A stretch of DNA of 40,650 bases from Asaia platycodi JCM 25414 (lineage in GTDB: Bacteria > Pseudomonadota > Alphaproteobacteria > Acetobacterales > Acetobacteraceae). Shown in pieces: positions 23,762 through 33,929 of the stretch; position 1 is the first letter of the stretch; each line of letters starts with the position of its first letter. The DNA lies in contig NZ_BAKW01000025.1 in assembly GCF_000614545.1 (NCBI RefSeq), positions 1-40,650 on the forward strand, read 5' to 3'. A program made the position numbers and the translations under genes. The notes beneath the pieces were generated by a model. The model had not been told where the DNA came from. It ran no database searches and was given only the letters and a program-made list of their open reading frames with translations.

Positions 23762-25365
23762 CTAGACCAGAACGGTCAGGGTCACGCTCGCCTCGGCAGA
23801 GCGGATCTGCTCGCCGATCACGAGCCCGGTCACGCCCCCGCGCAGACCCGGCGCTGGCAGATCGAGCCGCAGCGCCTGGCCGAGATCGATGCCGCCCGCG
23901 ACAGAGCGCGGCAGGGACAGGCTCCAGAGATGGCGCTCGGCCCCCCAGAGATAGCCATGGCTATTGGCGGCGTTCTGGGCATCGCCTTCGTTGATCAGCG
24001 CGGTCGGAATCACCGGCAGATCGCCGGGCTGGCGATAGCGCAGCTTAATGGTGGGCAGATACCAGGCTGCAACACGGTCTTCCTGCAGCACATAACTCTG
24101 CCGATCGGCCGTGATACGCGGATGCAGTGCATTGCCGCCCTGCTGCACCGTCTGGTTATGCGCATAGCCGATGCGCCACCGGAAAGGCGGTGGCGACAGC
24201 CCGCTATCGAGCGCAATCCCCGACAGGGCCGTGACCTGGTCTGCCGTCAGCACCCGCGAGGGCGTGCCGCCGGGCATTTGCAGGCGCAGGGGCGTGAGCG
24301 TGCCTCATGGTGGGCACGAGCCGGATGCCGAGCCCCGAGAGCCAGGTATTGACGATCTGGCGCCCCGTGACCGCCTGGCTCCCGTCCCAGTACCAGCCCG
24401 CCTGCGCGTATCCTCCCACGATCCGGCAAGCCATTGCGCGGGCATGGTCAGATCCTCGACCAGCATCTGGCGCAGGAGCGGCAGCAGAGTGCGCGGCGCT
24501 GCCCCCGAGGGGAAATCGCCCGTGGCATCGACCGTGATCGCATAGACGGGCTTTGTGCCGAGCCGGATGAACAACCCGCCCGAGCTGCTCTGCATCTGCC
24601 AGGTGCCGGGTGAGGGGGGTGACGCATAGAGATCGCCCACGGCCCCGCCATAGGCGATGCCACCGGCAAACCCGCCCTCGTAGAGCGTCGCGACAGAGCC
24701 CGGCCCGTCGCTGATCTGGTAAACGAGATTGACGGCATCGATCAGCACCGGGGTCAGGTTGAGCGCCGCGCCACGCAGGCGCGGCATCGAGCGGCCCTTG
24801 ACGTTGCCATCCCCGCCAAAGCGCCCCGACCCGGCATAGGAGCCGACCGGCATGATGACCTCATCGAGCCAGCCGGAGACCTCACGCAGCGCGATCTGCA
24901 CGTTCAGCCGGTCGGGTTGCCACGAACTGCCCAGCCCGGTGAATATGGGCACGAGTGCCGCGCTCGCCGGGTCGAGATCCATCTGACGCGCCGTATCGCG
25001 GGCTTTGAAACCGGCCCGGATACGCACCGGCATCCGGTCGATCACGCGATCGCGGATCAGCGCATCGAAACGCCCATCGGGATTGGCGAGGGTGATGGCG
25101 CCCCAGCTTTCGCGCACAGAGGGCGAGGCTGGCGACAGATCGAGCCTGCGATCGATCGCAAAGGCATCGGCCAGCAAGGCGGATAGGGCCAACCGGCCTC
25201 ATCGACATACCCCGCATCGGACAGGCGCAGCGTGTCGATCTCGCTGCTGCGAAACGGCAGAAGCGTGATCGTGCCCGCCGCCGCCGTGCCCAGACCACGG
25301 ACGAATTCGACATCGAGCGGGCGCTCGGCATCGATCTCGACCGCATGGAACAGAACGCCGCTCAT
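23762..25365 (-). pseudogene. Large tail-tip/hub-like protein, three frameshifts
   Basis: The ATG at 25365 overlaps the tape-measure stop (ATGA). Four successive frames together give about 534 aa: MSGVLFHAVEIDAERPLDVE, then LALSALLADAFAIDRRLDLS, then GGYAQAGWYWDGSQAVTGRQ, then LTPLRLQMPGGTPSR to the stop. The joins are near 25188 (missing G), 24405 (missing G) and 24307 (one extra base). The sequence is beta-rich and lacks enzyme motifs. By order it follows the tape measure, where distal-tail or hub proteins are encoded. Protein character persists in the new frame after each break, so these are recent mutations or base-calling errors. Confidence 0.6.
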
Positions 25366-28300
25366 GCTGCCTTGCCCTGCGCCTGGTGGCGCTGCTCGGC
25401 AAGCTGCTTGTTCGCCGTCTCGAGCAGGCGTTGCAGCAATGTGGCCAGGGTCTGGTTATTGCTGGCAAGCATCGCCTTGAGCGCCGATTCAGTGATCGTA
25501 TCCGGCTTGAGGTTGCCGATCGATTGCATCACCTGCTGCACATGCGTGACATCGTCGGCATAATCGCGCCCCGAGCCGTTATAGCTCATGCTCTGCGTGA
25601 GCAGGGCCTCCGCCGCGCTGCGCATGGATTGCAGCGCCTCATAATCGCCTTGCCCGGCCTTGTTCGCGAGCGTGTTGAAATTATCGTTCGCGGCCCGGTA
25701 TTGCGCTTCGGCCGAGAGAGGCGAGTAGCTGGATGTGCTGAGCCCCTTGGCGAAATCAAACAGGTTGCTGACGACGGACGCCGCCGAATTCGAGGCCTGG
25801 TCGCGTTCCTGCTTCGCCGTTTCAACCGCCTTGTCGGCATATTGCTTCTGGATGGCCAGACGCTCTGCCGCGAGCGTCCGATCGAGATCCGTCGCCTGCT
25901 GCAGATAGGTCTTATTCCCGGCATAGGCATCGCCAAGAAAGCCCTTCCAGGACTCGGCCAGCTGGCGCCTTTGCTGCGTGGCCGAGAGATCGAAATCCAT
26001 CAGATCGGCGCCCTGCTGATTACCCTGCGCCGCCAAGAGCCGGGCTTTCACCGACTGCCCGCTTTCGGTCAGGCTGCGCATGTTCTGATCGTAGCCTTCC
26101 CGATAGAGTGCGCTGAACTTGTTATTGAGCGCGTTGCCATCCAGCCCGTAGGAACCGGCCTGGCTGGCCGCGTCCGCATAGGTCTTTTTGAGCGCCTCCA
26201 TCTGTTCCACCCAGCTCTGCTGGCCGTTGACCGTGGCTTTCATGAGATTGGGCATGGTGTTGCTGACAAACTCGGTGATGGTGGCAACCTGCGATTGCAG
26301 ATCGCTGGTCGAGACCGTCTTGCCGTTGAGCATATGATCGAGCGCCGTGCGCAGATCGCCCGTGGCCTCGGTAAAGCCCGAGACAGTGACCGTGCCGTCA
26401 CTATTGAACTTCGAAACGGCAACGTGCAGCGCATCGACCGTGTCGGCCATGGCCTTGAGCTGCGTGACCGCGCTCTGGAACGAGGCCACGCTATCGAAGC
26501 TCGCAGGCATTCCCTGCGCAAGCGCCTGGGTGAAGGTGGCATTGCCGTCGCTGCGCAGCTTCACGCCGCCGAGCAGATCCTTGAGGCTGACCGAACGCTG
26601 ATCGGGGTCTTTGTTATTCGGATCGTCGCGCACCGTGCCGAGATAGGCATTATCGGCCTTCAGCCCGAGGCTTGTCATCATGGTGTTGAGGCTGGCCAGC
26701 TCCGATTTGAGCTGGGCGGTGATGGTGTCGGTCTGCTTCTGGTTCCAGCTCTGCCCCATCTTGAACTCGTCGCCCTCGAGCAGCACCTGGTCGATCGTGT
26801 AGGGGTTTTTCTTGTGGCCGAAGAGCCCGCCCAGCAGGCCACCGATGCCACCCCCCGCGAGACCGCCGATCAGCGTGCCGATACCGGGAAAAATCGTGCC
26901 GATGGTCGCACCGATCGCGGCTCCCCCACCTGCACCGAGCAGGCCATAGGTGCCGCCGCCGATATTACCCAGAGCCGAACCGAGCCCGAACCCGCCGCCG
27001 ATACCGCCGAGCATATTGCCCACGGTCGCGGTGCCGAAAAGCTTCGTGCCCATCGCACTCGATAGCCAGCTGCTCGAGCTGGCAACGCTGCTTGTCGCCG
27101 TGCCAGCGCCGGGAATGGACACGCTGCCCGCCTTGCCTGCGGCGCCACCCACCGACCCGCCCGACGCCAAGGCATCGGAGAGGCTCGAAAACGTGCTGCG
27201 ACTTCCACCATCCAGAGCGTTCATGGCCGGATTCATGAGGCCAAGCTTTGCGACAAGCCCTACGATCTGCGTCTGTAGCCCAGAGAGGATCGAGCCGAAG
27301 CTCACAGCCCCCTTGCCGCCCTGCACGAAAGCCTGCGTGACGCTGTTCGTCATTGTGTCGAATATGCTTTCCATGCTGCCGGTCAGCTCATCCATGGCCG
27401 ATTTCTGATGCTGGTAGGCGGCACTTGACTGAGCTTGTGCTTGGTAAGCGCGATATAATCCTGCGCCTCTTTAGGCAGAACGTCGCCGTATTGCCGGTGC
27501 ATTTCCATCTCGGCCTGCATGACAGCGAGATTGATCTGACGCTGTTCTGTGTTCTCCCCGAGTGACGCCGTCTGCGCCTTGATCAGGGCAATCGAGTCGG
27601 ACAGGCTCTCATTCTTCTGGAGCTGCTGCGCCCGCACCTGGGCTGCGGATGCGGCATCGAGCGCCGCCGTGCGGCGTTCCACTGCCGACACGAATTCGGG
27701 GCTGGATGAGTCAAAATCATTGAGCGCCTCGGTATAGGCCATCTGGTAGTTCGTCGCGTGTTGCAACGCCTCACTCGATCCACCCGCAGCGGTAGCAATT
27801 GCGGCTTGCGACTGCGCCTGGCGTTCAGCCGCAACCGTGCCATCTTCATAGGCGGCAGCGAGCACGGCCTGTTTGTCTGCCAGAGCTGGGTAAGCGCCTG
27901 TTGTTCGACGCCCGTGCCGCGTGCCGTCTGATCGAATTGAGCCACCACCTCAGCCATGCTGCGCCAATAGCCCGTTTGCGCCTGCAGGGGGGCGAGACTG
28001 TCATTGAGCCCCTGGGTTATCTTCTCCTGCGGGCTCAGCGTGTTGGCGAGCGCCACGCGCGCCTGCGTGATCTGCTCTTTGGTCTGGGTCCAGGCTGCAG
28101 AACCTTCCTTTTGCGTGGCGAGCAGCTTCTCCTCAGACGCAATATAGTCCTCAAGCGCGCCGCGCTGCTGCGTCCAGCTTGTTTCACTGACCGAACCGGC
28201 ACTGGCAGACGCACCGGCCTGCAGCGATTTCGGATTATCGATGACAGCGGCAGAAATCGCGTGCCTGACCGATTCAGTCGAGCCCACGCTCGCCGCCTTG

Positions 28301-29939
28301 CGGTCGGCATATTGATGGCCGCCGCTCTCATGACCGATGACGGCCTTGTAGAGATTGGTGAAGCGTTTCGGGAAGTTGAGCCGTGCCGCCTCCTGGTCGA
28401 TCAGCGATGACGTGTCGGCAGGAAGGGTGTCGATATCGTAGCCCCGCACGGCAGTTGCATATTTGCTGGCACCGGCGCTGCCTGGCGTGTTGCCGCTGTA
28501 ATAGGCGAGCGTGTTATCGCGGTTGTCATTGGCCTTTTTCATCGCTTCCATAAAGATCTTCATGGAGGCGTCGATATTGCCCTTTGGCGTCATGATATCG
28601 TAGCCGCTGCTATAGCGCGGATCGACCTGACCGAGCCCGTAATGATGCTGACCGGCGGCGTAATTGTCGATGACGTCACCGCCTGCCAGCCCGTCCGTGG
28701 CCGGTCTGCGGGCGTTTTTCGTCAGATAGGAGGTGACGTCGGTGATCGCATCCATAAGCGATGTTCCGATGCCCGTTGCCATTCTGCCCAGAGCCGACGT
28801 GACTGGCTCCGTTACGGTCTTGAGGTTTTCGAGCGACCGCTCAAACGGCGTCATGGCCTCGTCATGCGCGCCTTTGGTCGCATCACGCAGGCGATCCATC
28901 ACCTGCGCAAAAGCTTCTCCCTGATTGCCGCTCGCCTGAAGCTGCGCACCTGTTCGACAAGGGCTGCATCGACGCCGGGGAGGTGCTGCTTGTAAAGCGC
29001 CTCGATCTCGGCAGTCGGGTCGGTCATGGCCTGTTGCACGGCCTTGAGCCCGTCGGCCAGCGTACCGAATACGGCCCCCGCATCGCGGGCAATGTTGGCA
29101 AGCTCGATGATATCGGTACTTGACCCGGCAAAGTTGTATGTCTGACCGATCTGCGTGGCGGCGGTTGTCGCGTCGCCACGAGACCAGCCGGTCTGATGGC
29201 TCAGTGTCAGCCCTGCCGAAGAGACGGCGCCCGCCATACGCGCAGCATCATCGCGGGTCGCGCGTAGCTGCGTCGAGAGCTTGGCCAGGCGCGATTCCTG
29301 TTCCTCGGCATACATGCCCATCTTGCCGAAAGCGGCCCCCGTTGCCAAAGCCAGAGCCGCGACACCGACCGGCCCCGCCAGCAGGCCGCCCACGATTTGC
29401 GTGGCTTTGCCCAAACCGCCCATGACCGTGATCATGTTCGGCACCTGGTAAAACGCGGCCTTCATGGCGCCGCCACCGGCAAGCACCTGATCGGCGAATT
29501 TATGCGCCTCGCCAGCCAGAATGCCGATCTGATAGCTCGACAGCTTCGCAACCGCCGTGCCTTCCGCAAGGGCTGCAGTGTGCAGCTTGCTGGCACCCGT
29601 AGCCGCGTCGAATTTCTCTTTCTGTGCTGCCGCCGATTTCGCGATGCCGGCCAGAGACCCGGCATATTGCTCCTGCGTAATCTCACCAGCCGCAAGAGCT
29701 TTCTGCAGCGCCTCGATATTGGCTGAGCGCTGTCGGATCTCGCTGCCAAGTTTTGACGACGCACGCGTAGTTTCATCGAACTGCCGGGCCACCGAAGCGC
29801 CGGTACGGCCCACTCTGGTCAATCTGGTATCGACCACCTCTGCCGCATCGCCGATCTTGAGCAGGGAGGCCGCATCCTCCTGCGCCTTGGCGAGATTGCT
29901 TTCGAAGGCGATGTATAGCTCGGAAATGGTGGTGGTCAT
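25362..29939 (-). pseudogene. Tape measure protein with lytic-transglycosylase-like segment, three frameshifts
   Basis: ATG 29939 (MTTTISELYIAFESNLAKAQ) follows GGAG. Restoring one base at each of about 28935 (VRSFQASGNQG), 27882 (TQLLADKQAV) and 27410 (SQSAAYQHQK) gives about 1526 aa. At roughly 0.15 nm per residue this would suit a tail near 230 nm. Helical, Ala- and Gln-rich stretches alternate with hydrophobic membrane-like parts (GGLLAGPVGVAALALATGAA and a Gly-rich block near 26850-27050). A muralytic-like segment near residues 400-520 has HHYGLGQVDPRY, GNIDASMKIF and NTLAYYSGN, followed by AVIGHESGGHQY. It sets tail length and probably helps the DNA cross the cell wall. Confidence 0.8.
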
Positions 29940-29969
29940 CGAAAGGCTCCATGCGTGCGGCATCAGCCC

Positions 29970-29988
29970 CTGTGTTCTGCAAACACAG
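29970..29988. repeat. Small hairpin upstream of the tape measure gene
   Basis: CTGTGTT (29970-29976) and AACACAG (29982-29988) form a 7-bp stem around CTGCA. It lies between the tape measure start and the inverted lysozyme-inhibitor gene. Neither strand has a T-run after it, so its role is unknown. Confidence 0.3.
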
Positions 29989-30077
29989 ATGAGCCCAAGT
30001 ATTGCCGTGATCTGGTAGGAAGGTCTGCGCACGCCCCGAAGCGACAAATTCTGCGCGGCGAGAAAAGGAGCAGGACC

Positions 30078-30488
30078 ATGATTCGAAAACTGACGGGAGC
30101 AGCAATGGCTCTGGCAGCCATAACCGCTATCGCACCTGTGCGCGCAGAGACCGGGGATTCACTCTCGATCCCCCTTTCCACGTCGACCGACATCCAGCGT
30201 CAGACCGTTGCGTATACCTGCAAGGCAAAAAAAGGAGCGAGCTCAGCCAAACTGCGCGCTGTCCTGCCCGAAAAGATCGTCAAGGTAAGCTATATCAATG
30301 CGGGTGATATCAGCCTTGCAGTGCTTCGGATCGACGGGAAAACGCAGATTTTCACCAACGTGATTGCAGCGAGCGGCGCCAAATATGCCGCAGCTGAATA
30401 TGTCTGGTGGAGCAAAGGCGATGACGCGATGTTCTCGAGCGAAATGGATGCCAGCGCCATGCTGACCTGTCACGAAATCAAGGGCTGA
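30078..30488 (+). CDS. MliC/PliC-type lysozyme inhibitor, prophage cargo gene
   Basis: ATG 30078 follows AAAAGGAG at good spacing. The product has 136 aa with a signal peptide (MIRKLTGAAMALAAITAIAP, cleavage after VRA) and no lipobox Cys, so it is likely periplasmic. The mature part has the MliC-domain plan: YTCKAKKG at the start, ASGAKYAAAEYVWWSKGDDA with the conserved SGA-Y and WW-KGD blocks, and a final Cys (MLTCHE) for a disulphide. Such proteins block c-type lysozymes. It lies on the opposite strand inside the tail operon, the mark of a cargo (moron) gene serving the host. The 3' end overlaps the converging tail gene by 19 bases. Confidence 0.85.
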   Translation: MIRKLTGAAMALAAITAIAPVRAETGDSLSIPLSTSTDIQRQTVAYTCKAKKGASSAKLRAVLPEKIVKVSYINAGDISLAVLRIDGKTQIFTNVIAASGAKYAAAEYVWWSKGDDAMFSSEMDASAMLTCHEIKG

Positions 30489-31144
30489 TTATTTCCGTCT
30501 CCGCTCTCATGAGCGAGGCTGATTTCCAGCGCCGGATAGGTCATGGCAACGCCCGCCCGCGTTCTGCGCTCGCCAGAAGCGCCGCGCAGGATGTAGGGGG
30601 CCGATGCCGCGACACCGCTGCCCAGGCGGATAAAAATCTTGCCGAAGCTGAGTGTCGGAAAGCGCCGCATGAGGTTCTGGCGCACGCGTTCGAGTTCATT
30701 GCGCCTGATGCGCGGCTCGAGTGCCCCGGTTTCGATCTTGCGGGCATAGGGCATCGGATTGACGATCAGGATCGTTGCGCCGGCTGGCAGATCCCTGAGC
30801 GGCTGTTTCCACGGCCTGTCGTCGCAAAGCGGCACCCAGGAATCGCGAAAGCGCCCGCTACGCACGGGCGAGGTCGATCGACACAGATCGAGGGCCGCTT
30901 GCGCCGCTTCGCCTGTGAGGTTGAAACGATAGAGAATGGCCCCGTCCAGACGCACGCAGGATTCGGGCGCATCGGCCTTGCCATCCACATAGCGCCGCCA
31001 GCTGGGCGGGGCCTCGCCGCGTGCGATGAGATCCTCACGCGCAGCGATCGCCCTGCGGGCCAATTCGGCGCGCAGGGCTTCAGGCGAGAGGTTCCGATCG
31101 ACGAAAAGCCGAAGCGACCGGCTGAAGGTTGCAGCACGGGCCAT
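30470..31144 (-). CDS. Phage hypothetical protein of the tail module (224 aa)
   Basis: The product starts MARAATFSRSLRLFVDRNLS. The N-terminal helical part (LRAELARRAIAAREDLIARG) is followed by RSGRFRDSWVPLCDD and a short beta-rich middle part (GATILIVNPMPYARKIETGA). The SGRFRDSW and NPMPYARKIETG blocks resemble minor tail or HK97-gp10-like proteins. The gene lies just after the tail chaperones and before the tape measure, on the same strand. It is probably a virion or tail assembly protein; the family match is tentative. Confidence 0.6.
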   Translation of the reverse strand: MARAATFSRSLRLFVDRNLSPEALRAELARRAIAAREDLIARGEAPPSWRRYVDGKADAPESCVRLDGAILYRFNLTGEAAQAALDLCRSTSPVRSGRFRDSWVPLCDDRPWKQPLRDLPAGATILIVNPMPYARKIETGALEPRIRRNELERVRQNLMRRFPTLSFGKIFIRLGSGVAASAPYILRGASGERRTRAGVAMTYPALEISLAHESGDGNNQPLIS

Positions 31145-31147
31145 GGT

Positions 31148-31534
31148 TTACCCCCTCATGAACTGGGCAATATCCTGGGTGATCCTGCGATTGCGGTGGG
31201 CGATGAAAACGGCATCCATGGCGCGGATCTGGGCCTCGACCCATGGGCGGTCGTTTTCCGAAACGGCGTTGACCTCGCACCAATGCGCCAGGGCCTGCCA
31301 GCTGATGCCGCCCGGTCTGGACACGCCACGGATCTTGCCCATGGCGGCGCCGAGCGTCTCGCCGATCCAGCAGCGATCGTGCTGCAGATCGTGCCAGCCG
31401 CGCCATGGACGATCGAGCCATGGCGGCAGCTCCGGCTTGCTGGCCAGCAGGAATTCACGGTGCGCCGGAAGCTCGTCAGGCCCTGTGAACTGGCCGAATT
31501 CAAGCTCCCAGGCCAGCGCCTCGGTCAGTTTCCC
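31148..31534 (-). CDS. Tail assembly chaperone T-part, made by -1 frameshift
   Basis: This frame has no start codon of its own: from the slip site it reads GKLTEALAWELEFGQFTGPD onward to IAQFMRG and a TAA, about 128 codons. Direct initiation is only possible at an internal ATG 31342. It begins exactly where a G-GGA-AAC slippery heptamer meets the stop of the upstream frame. This is the arrangement of phage lambda gpG/gpGT, where a minority of ribosomes slip back and make the fused chaperone that loads the tape measure protein. The position, between tail tube and tape measure, is the expected one. Confidence 0.75.
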   Translation of the reverse strand, partial: GKLTEALAWELEFGQFTGPDELPAHREFLLASKPELPPWLDRPWRGWHDLQHDRCWIGETLGAAMGKIRGVSRPGGISWQALAHWCEVNAVSENDRPWVEAQIRAMDAVFIAHRNRRITQDIAQFMRG

Positions 31535-31961
31535 ACCGCGTCCCGATGGGCTTGCGCCTGCTCGTCACCGACACGCGACGCCGCCGAGATGGCGAGTGCG
31601 ATCAGCATCGGATGCTCACCGCTTGCGAGCAGTTTGCGGAACGCGTCGACCGTAATTGCCGACCCGTCATCGTTCTGCAGGCCGTCCACATCGATCACGC
31701 AATGCTCGGCGATCGCCTGACCCTGCAAACGGTCATCCTCGCTCGGGGGCAGGGTTTCGGCTGTGTATCGTGTGCGCCCGGCTGCAGCGAGCGGTTGAGA
31801 CGGCTGGCCGCTTCAGACTTGAGCGTAAAGAGGGCATCGCGGTAACGCGGTGTGAAGCCGCGTGTCGTGACGAGAAACGTGTTGCCGACCGGGCCGACCT
31901 CGATCGTTTCGCCCTCCTGCACACGGGCAGCGTCACGGGAAAAGGCAGAGAGTTTTGCCAT
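31525..31961 (-). pseudogene. Tail assembly chaperone G-part, one artefactual-looking frameshift
   Basis: ATG 31961 (MAKLSAFSRDAARVQEGETI) opens a frame that runs out near 31755. The next frame (PPSEDDRLQGQAIAEHCVID) completes it to the TGA at 31525, about 145 aa, if one C is restored in the CCC run (QPKPLPPSEDD). The protein is small, acidic at its end and lacks enzyme motifs, as expected for the shorter tail chaperone. It ends in the codons GTG GGA AAC TGA, which contain the slippery site for the longer product. Confidence 0.65.
31528..31534 (-). promoter_or_regulatory. Programmed -1 ribosomal slippery site GGGAAAC
   Basis: On the minus strand the heptamer G-GGA-AAC stands in the X-XXY-YYZ phase of the chaperone frame and is directly followed by TGA. 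A one-base backward slip reads GGG AAA CTG and continues 127 codons. The lambda site is GGGAAAG. Confidence 0.75.
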
Positions 31962-32028
31962 TGTGGTATCTTTCTTGTGTTTGGGTCGATGGGAAGCCTG
32001 CACCCTCTGCGGGCGCAGTGTGATGCAA

Positions 32029-33231
32029 TCAGGCCGGGAAGATGCTGAGCGAGAAGGTGCCGCCGCCCGGTTGCGGGTTGCCCTCGATGTCGAAGGTCGC
32101 AACGATCGTGCTGTTCTTGGACGTGGCATTGACCTGCGGATTCTGCAGGGTCGATGAGAAGAAGGTCAGGCCGTAGATGTTGCCCTTGATATCCTTGAGC
32201 AGCACCTGCACCGGCCCCTGCCAGTTGTCCTGAAACCGCTGGTATTCCGTGCTGTTGCGGAAAAAGAGCTGGATCTGGCCCGTTGCCGTGAGACTGCCGG
32301 GCCGCTGCCCCACCGCCGCCACGCTGCCGAGGGCGAAATCCTGACCGGCCCCGTCACGCGTGAGCGTAACCGAGAACTCGCGCACCGGGTCGTCGACCTT
32401 CTTGCCGTCGATCCAGATCGCGCCCCATCCGTTGACGGGATCGAGCACGAAACTATCGGTCGGGGCGAGCAGATCCGTCGCGGGCGACGTGGTCAGTCTC
32501 TGCTCGTCGCGAAAATCGAAATCGGCCGAGAAGGTGGCGAACTGGCCCTGAGCGATCGAGAGCTGGATCTGTTTGACGAAACCGCCCGTGCGCACAAGGA
32601 CGTCATCGCCGAGCTGCTCGATAAGCGTGATGCTGTTGAAAATCGCATCGTTCGTGATCACGCTCGCCGAGGCGGTTCCGCCGTCCGTGACGGTGGCGGG
32701 CAAGGCGTCGAACGTATCGAAGGGCGCGATAATGTAATCGGGGCTTGTGCGCCTGTAGGGGATCACCCGGTTGATCTTGCCCCCGCTCGCCCAGAGACGG
32801 GTGAACCCAGCCAAGGGCAAGGAACTCCAAAGGGAATCCTTCCAGGTCGAGATCGTGATGCCTCTGGGTTCCCAGGACGGGCGCTCGAAACCCAGCTCCG
32901 TTCCGTTAGGGACACGCACGGTCTGATCGACCGTATTGCCGGAACAGACGCAGGCGAACAACGCATCGTAGCTGCCGAAGGAGAGCGCGCCCGAAAGCGT
33001 GCCCCCCACGGTCTGCTGCGTTGTGACGGCTTGAGAGGCCTCCCAGTGCGGGTCGATTTCCTCGGGGCGCTGCCGGTTGTTCTGTCGCCGGAAATTCTCG
33101 CCGGTCAGGCGCAGGCGCTTATAGGCGATTTTCGGCGCGACGCCATAAGTCGCCTCGCGGGCATAGGCGAGCCGGGTGTCATTGGCCTGCACACCGGCCT
33201 GATACCCGGCAGTGGCTCCAGTAAAATTCAT
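32029..33231 (-). CDS. Phage tail tube (major tail) protein
   Basis: The product has 400 aa and starts MNFTGATAGYQAGVQANDTR. It is beta-rich. The N-terminal LAYAREATYGVAPKIAYKRL and ETTGENF-like LRLTGENFRRQNN segments fit the tail-tube family that begins with an E-x-x-Y/F-G motif. The block VGGTLSGALSFGSYDALFAC is also typical (VGGxLxxELSYxxYDxLF). The C-terminal part is a second beta domain. The frame is intact. Many copies stack to form the non-contractile tail tube. The start lies 1-2 bases after the stop of the upstream gene, and the tail chaperones follow. Confidence 0.85.
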   Translation of the reverse strand: MNFTGATAGYQAGVQANDTRLAYAREATYGVAPKIAYKRLRLTGENFRRQNNRQRPEEIDPHWEASQAVTTQQTVGGTLSGALSFGSYDALFACVCSGNTVDQTVRVPNGTELGFERPSWEPRGITISTWKDSLWSSLPLAGFTRLWASGGKINRVIPYRRTSPDYIIAPFDTFDALPATVTDGGTASASVITNDAIFNSITLIEQLGDDVLVRTGGFVKQIQLSIAQGQFATFSADFDFRDEQRLTTSPATDLLAPTDSFVLDPVNGWGAIWIDGKKVDDPVREFSVTLTRDGAGQDFALGSVAAVGQRPGSLTATGQIQLFFRNSTEYQRFQDNWQGPVQVLLKDIKGNIYGLTFFSSTLQNPQVNATSKNSTIVATFDIEGNPQPGGGTFSLSIFPA

Positions 33232-33232
33232 A

Positions 33233-33792
33233 TCACGCGCCCTTCACGCCAGAGGAATTACTCGCACCGGCGCCCGAGCTGGAGACCGAGCCCCCCGAGG
33301 TGACGGCACCACCCGAACTCGCAGAGCCGCCCGAGCTGACGCTGCGCCGGATGTCTGCGCCCCGGATGAGGACACGCTGCCGGGGTTTGACGGGGCGGGC
33401 GTGGCCTGGTCCGGCTTCGTGTCGGTCGCAGCCTCGAGCTGGGGCGTGAGTGCCACGCGGCGCCCATAAAAGAGCTGCAGCGCGTAGGCCGTCATCGCCG
33501 CATCGCTGGTCTCGCTCACAAGGATCTGCTTTTCGGTGGCGAAAATGCCCGCATCGTCGGCCTGCTCGATGAGCAGCTCATAAGCCTGGCCCTGTTCGGC
33601 GCCCGCAGGCGCGACCGGGGCGGGCATGCCGCTCATGGCCCGATAAGGGGCGACAGCGACACGAAGCCCGGCCGCAACCGTCTTCGCGGTCCTGGTCAGG
33701 GCGACTGAGGTGCCGGGCGCGTCGAGGGCAGCACCGGACAACGCGAAAAGACCGCTGCCAGCAGCGGTCTCCGCAAGAGAGAAGAATTTCAT
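33233..33792 (-). pseudogene. Phage hypothetical protein with Ser/Gly-rich tail, one frameshift
   Basis: ATG 33792 gives MKFFSLAETAAGSGLFALSG. The main part (AYELLIEQADDAGIFATEKQ, AYALQLFYGRRVALTP) is globular. Near 33343 the frame goes out; restoring one base gives a tail of SSGGSASSGGAVTSGG type to a TGA at 33233, 186 aa in all. The Ser/Gly-rich end contrasts with the Arg-rich nonsense of the shifted frame. It lies between the tail terminator and tail tube genes and is probably structural. Its function is unknown. Confidence 0.55.
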
Positions 33793-33870
33793 CTTGTGCC
33801 TTTCAGGGGAGGAGATGGCGGTGGTGGTCCGTTCATGAGTGCGGGTCGTCGCCGCCATGTTGCGCGCATG

Positions 33871-33897
33871 AAAAAAGCCGCCCGGAAGGGGCGGCTT
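33871..33897 (-). terminator. Intrinsic terminator after the small membrane cargo gene
   Basis: On the minus strand AAAGCCGCCCC-TTCC-GGGCGGC is followed by six T's. It begins about 33 bases after the stop of the 67-aa membrane protein and isolates it from the tail genes downstream. The stem is nearly identical to that at 17454-17481. Confidence 0.85.
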
Positions 33898-33929
33898 TGC
33901 AAAGAACTGGTAGTCGATCCCGGCTGAGA

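Noticed and set aside
25386..27065. Long plus-strand reading frame (559 aa) opposite the tape measure gene
   Set aside because: It is an antisense shadow of a GC-rich coding region; the composition is Arg/His-rich and no ribosome site or domain supports it.
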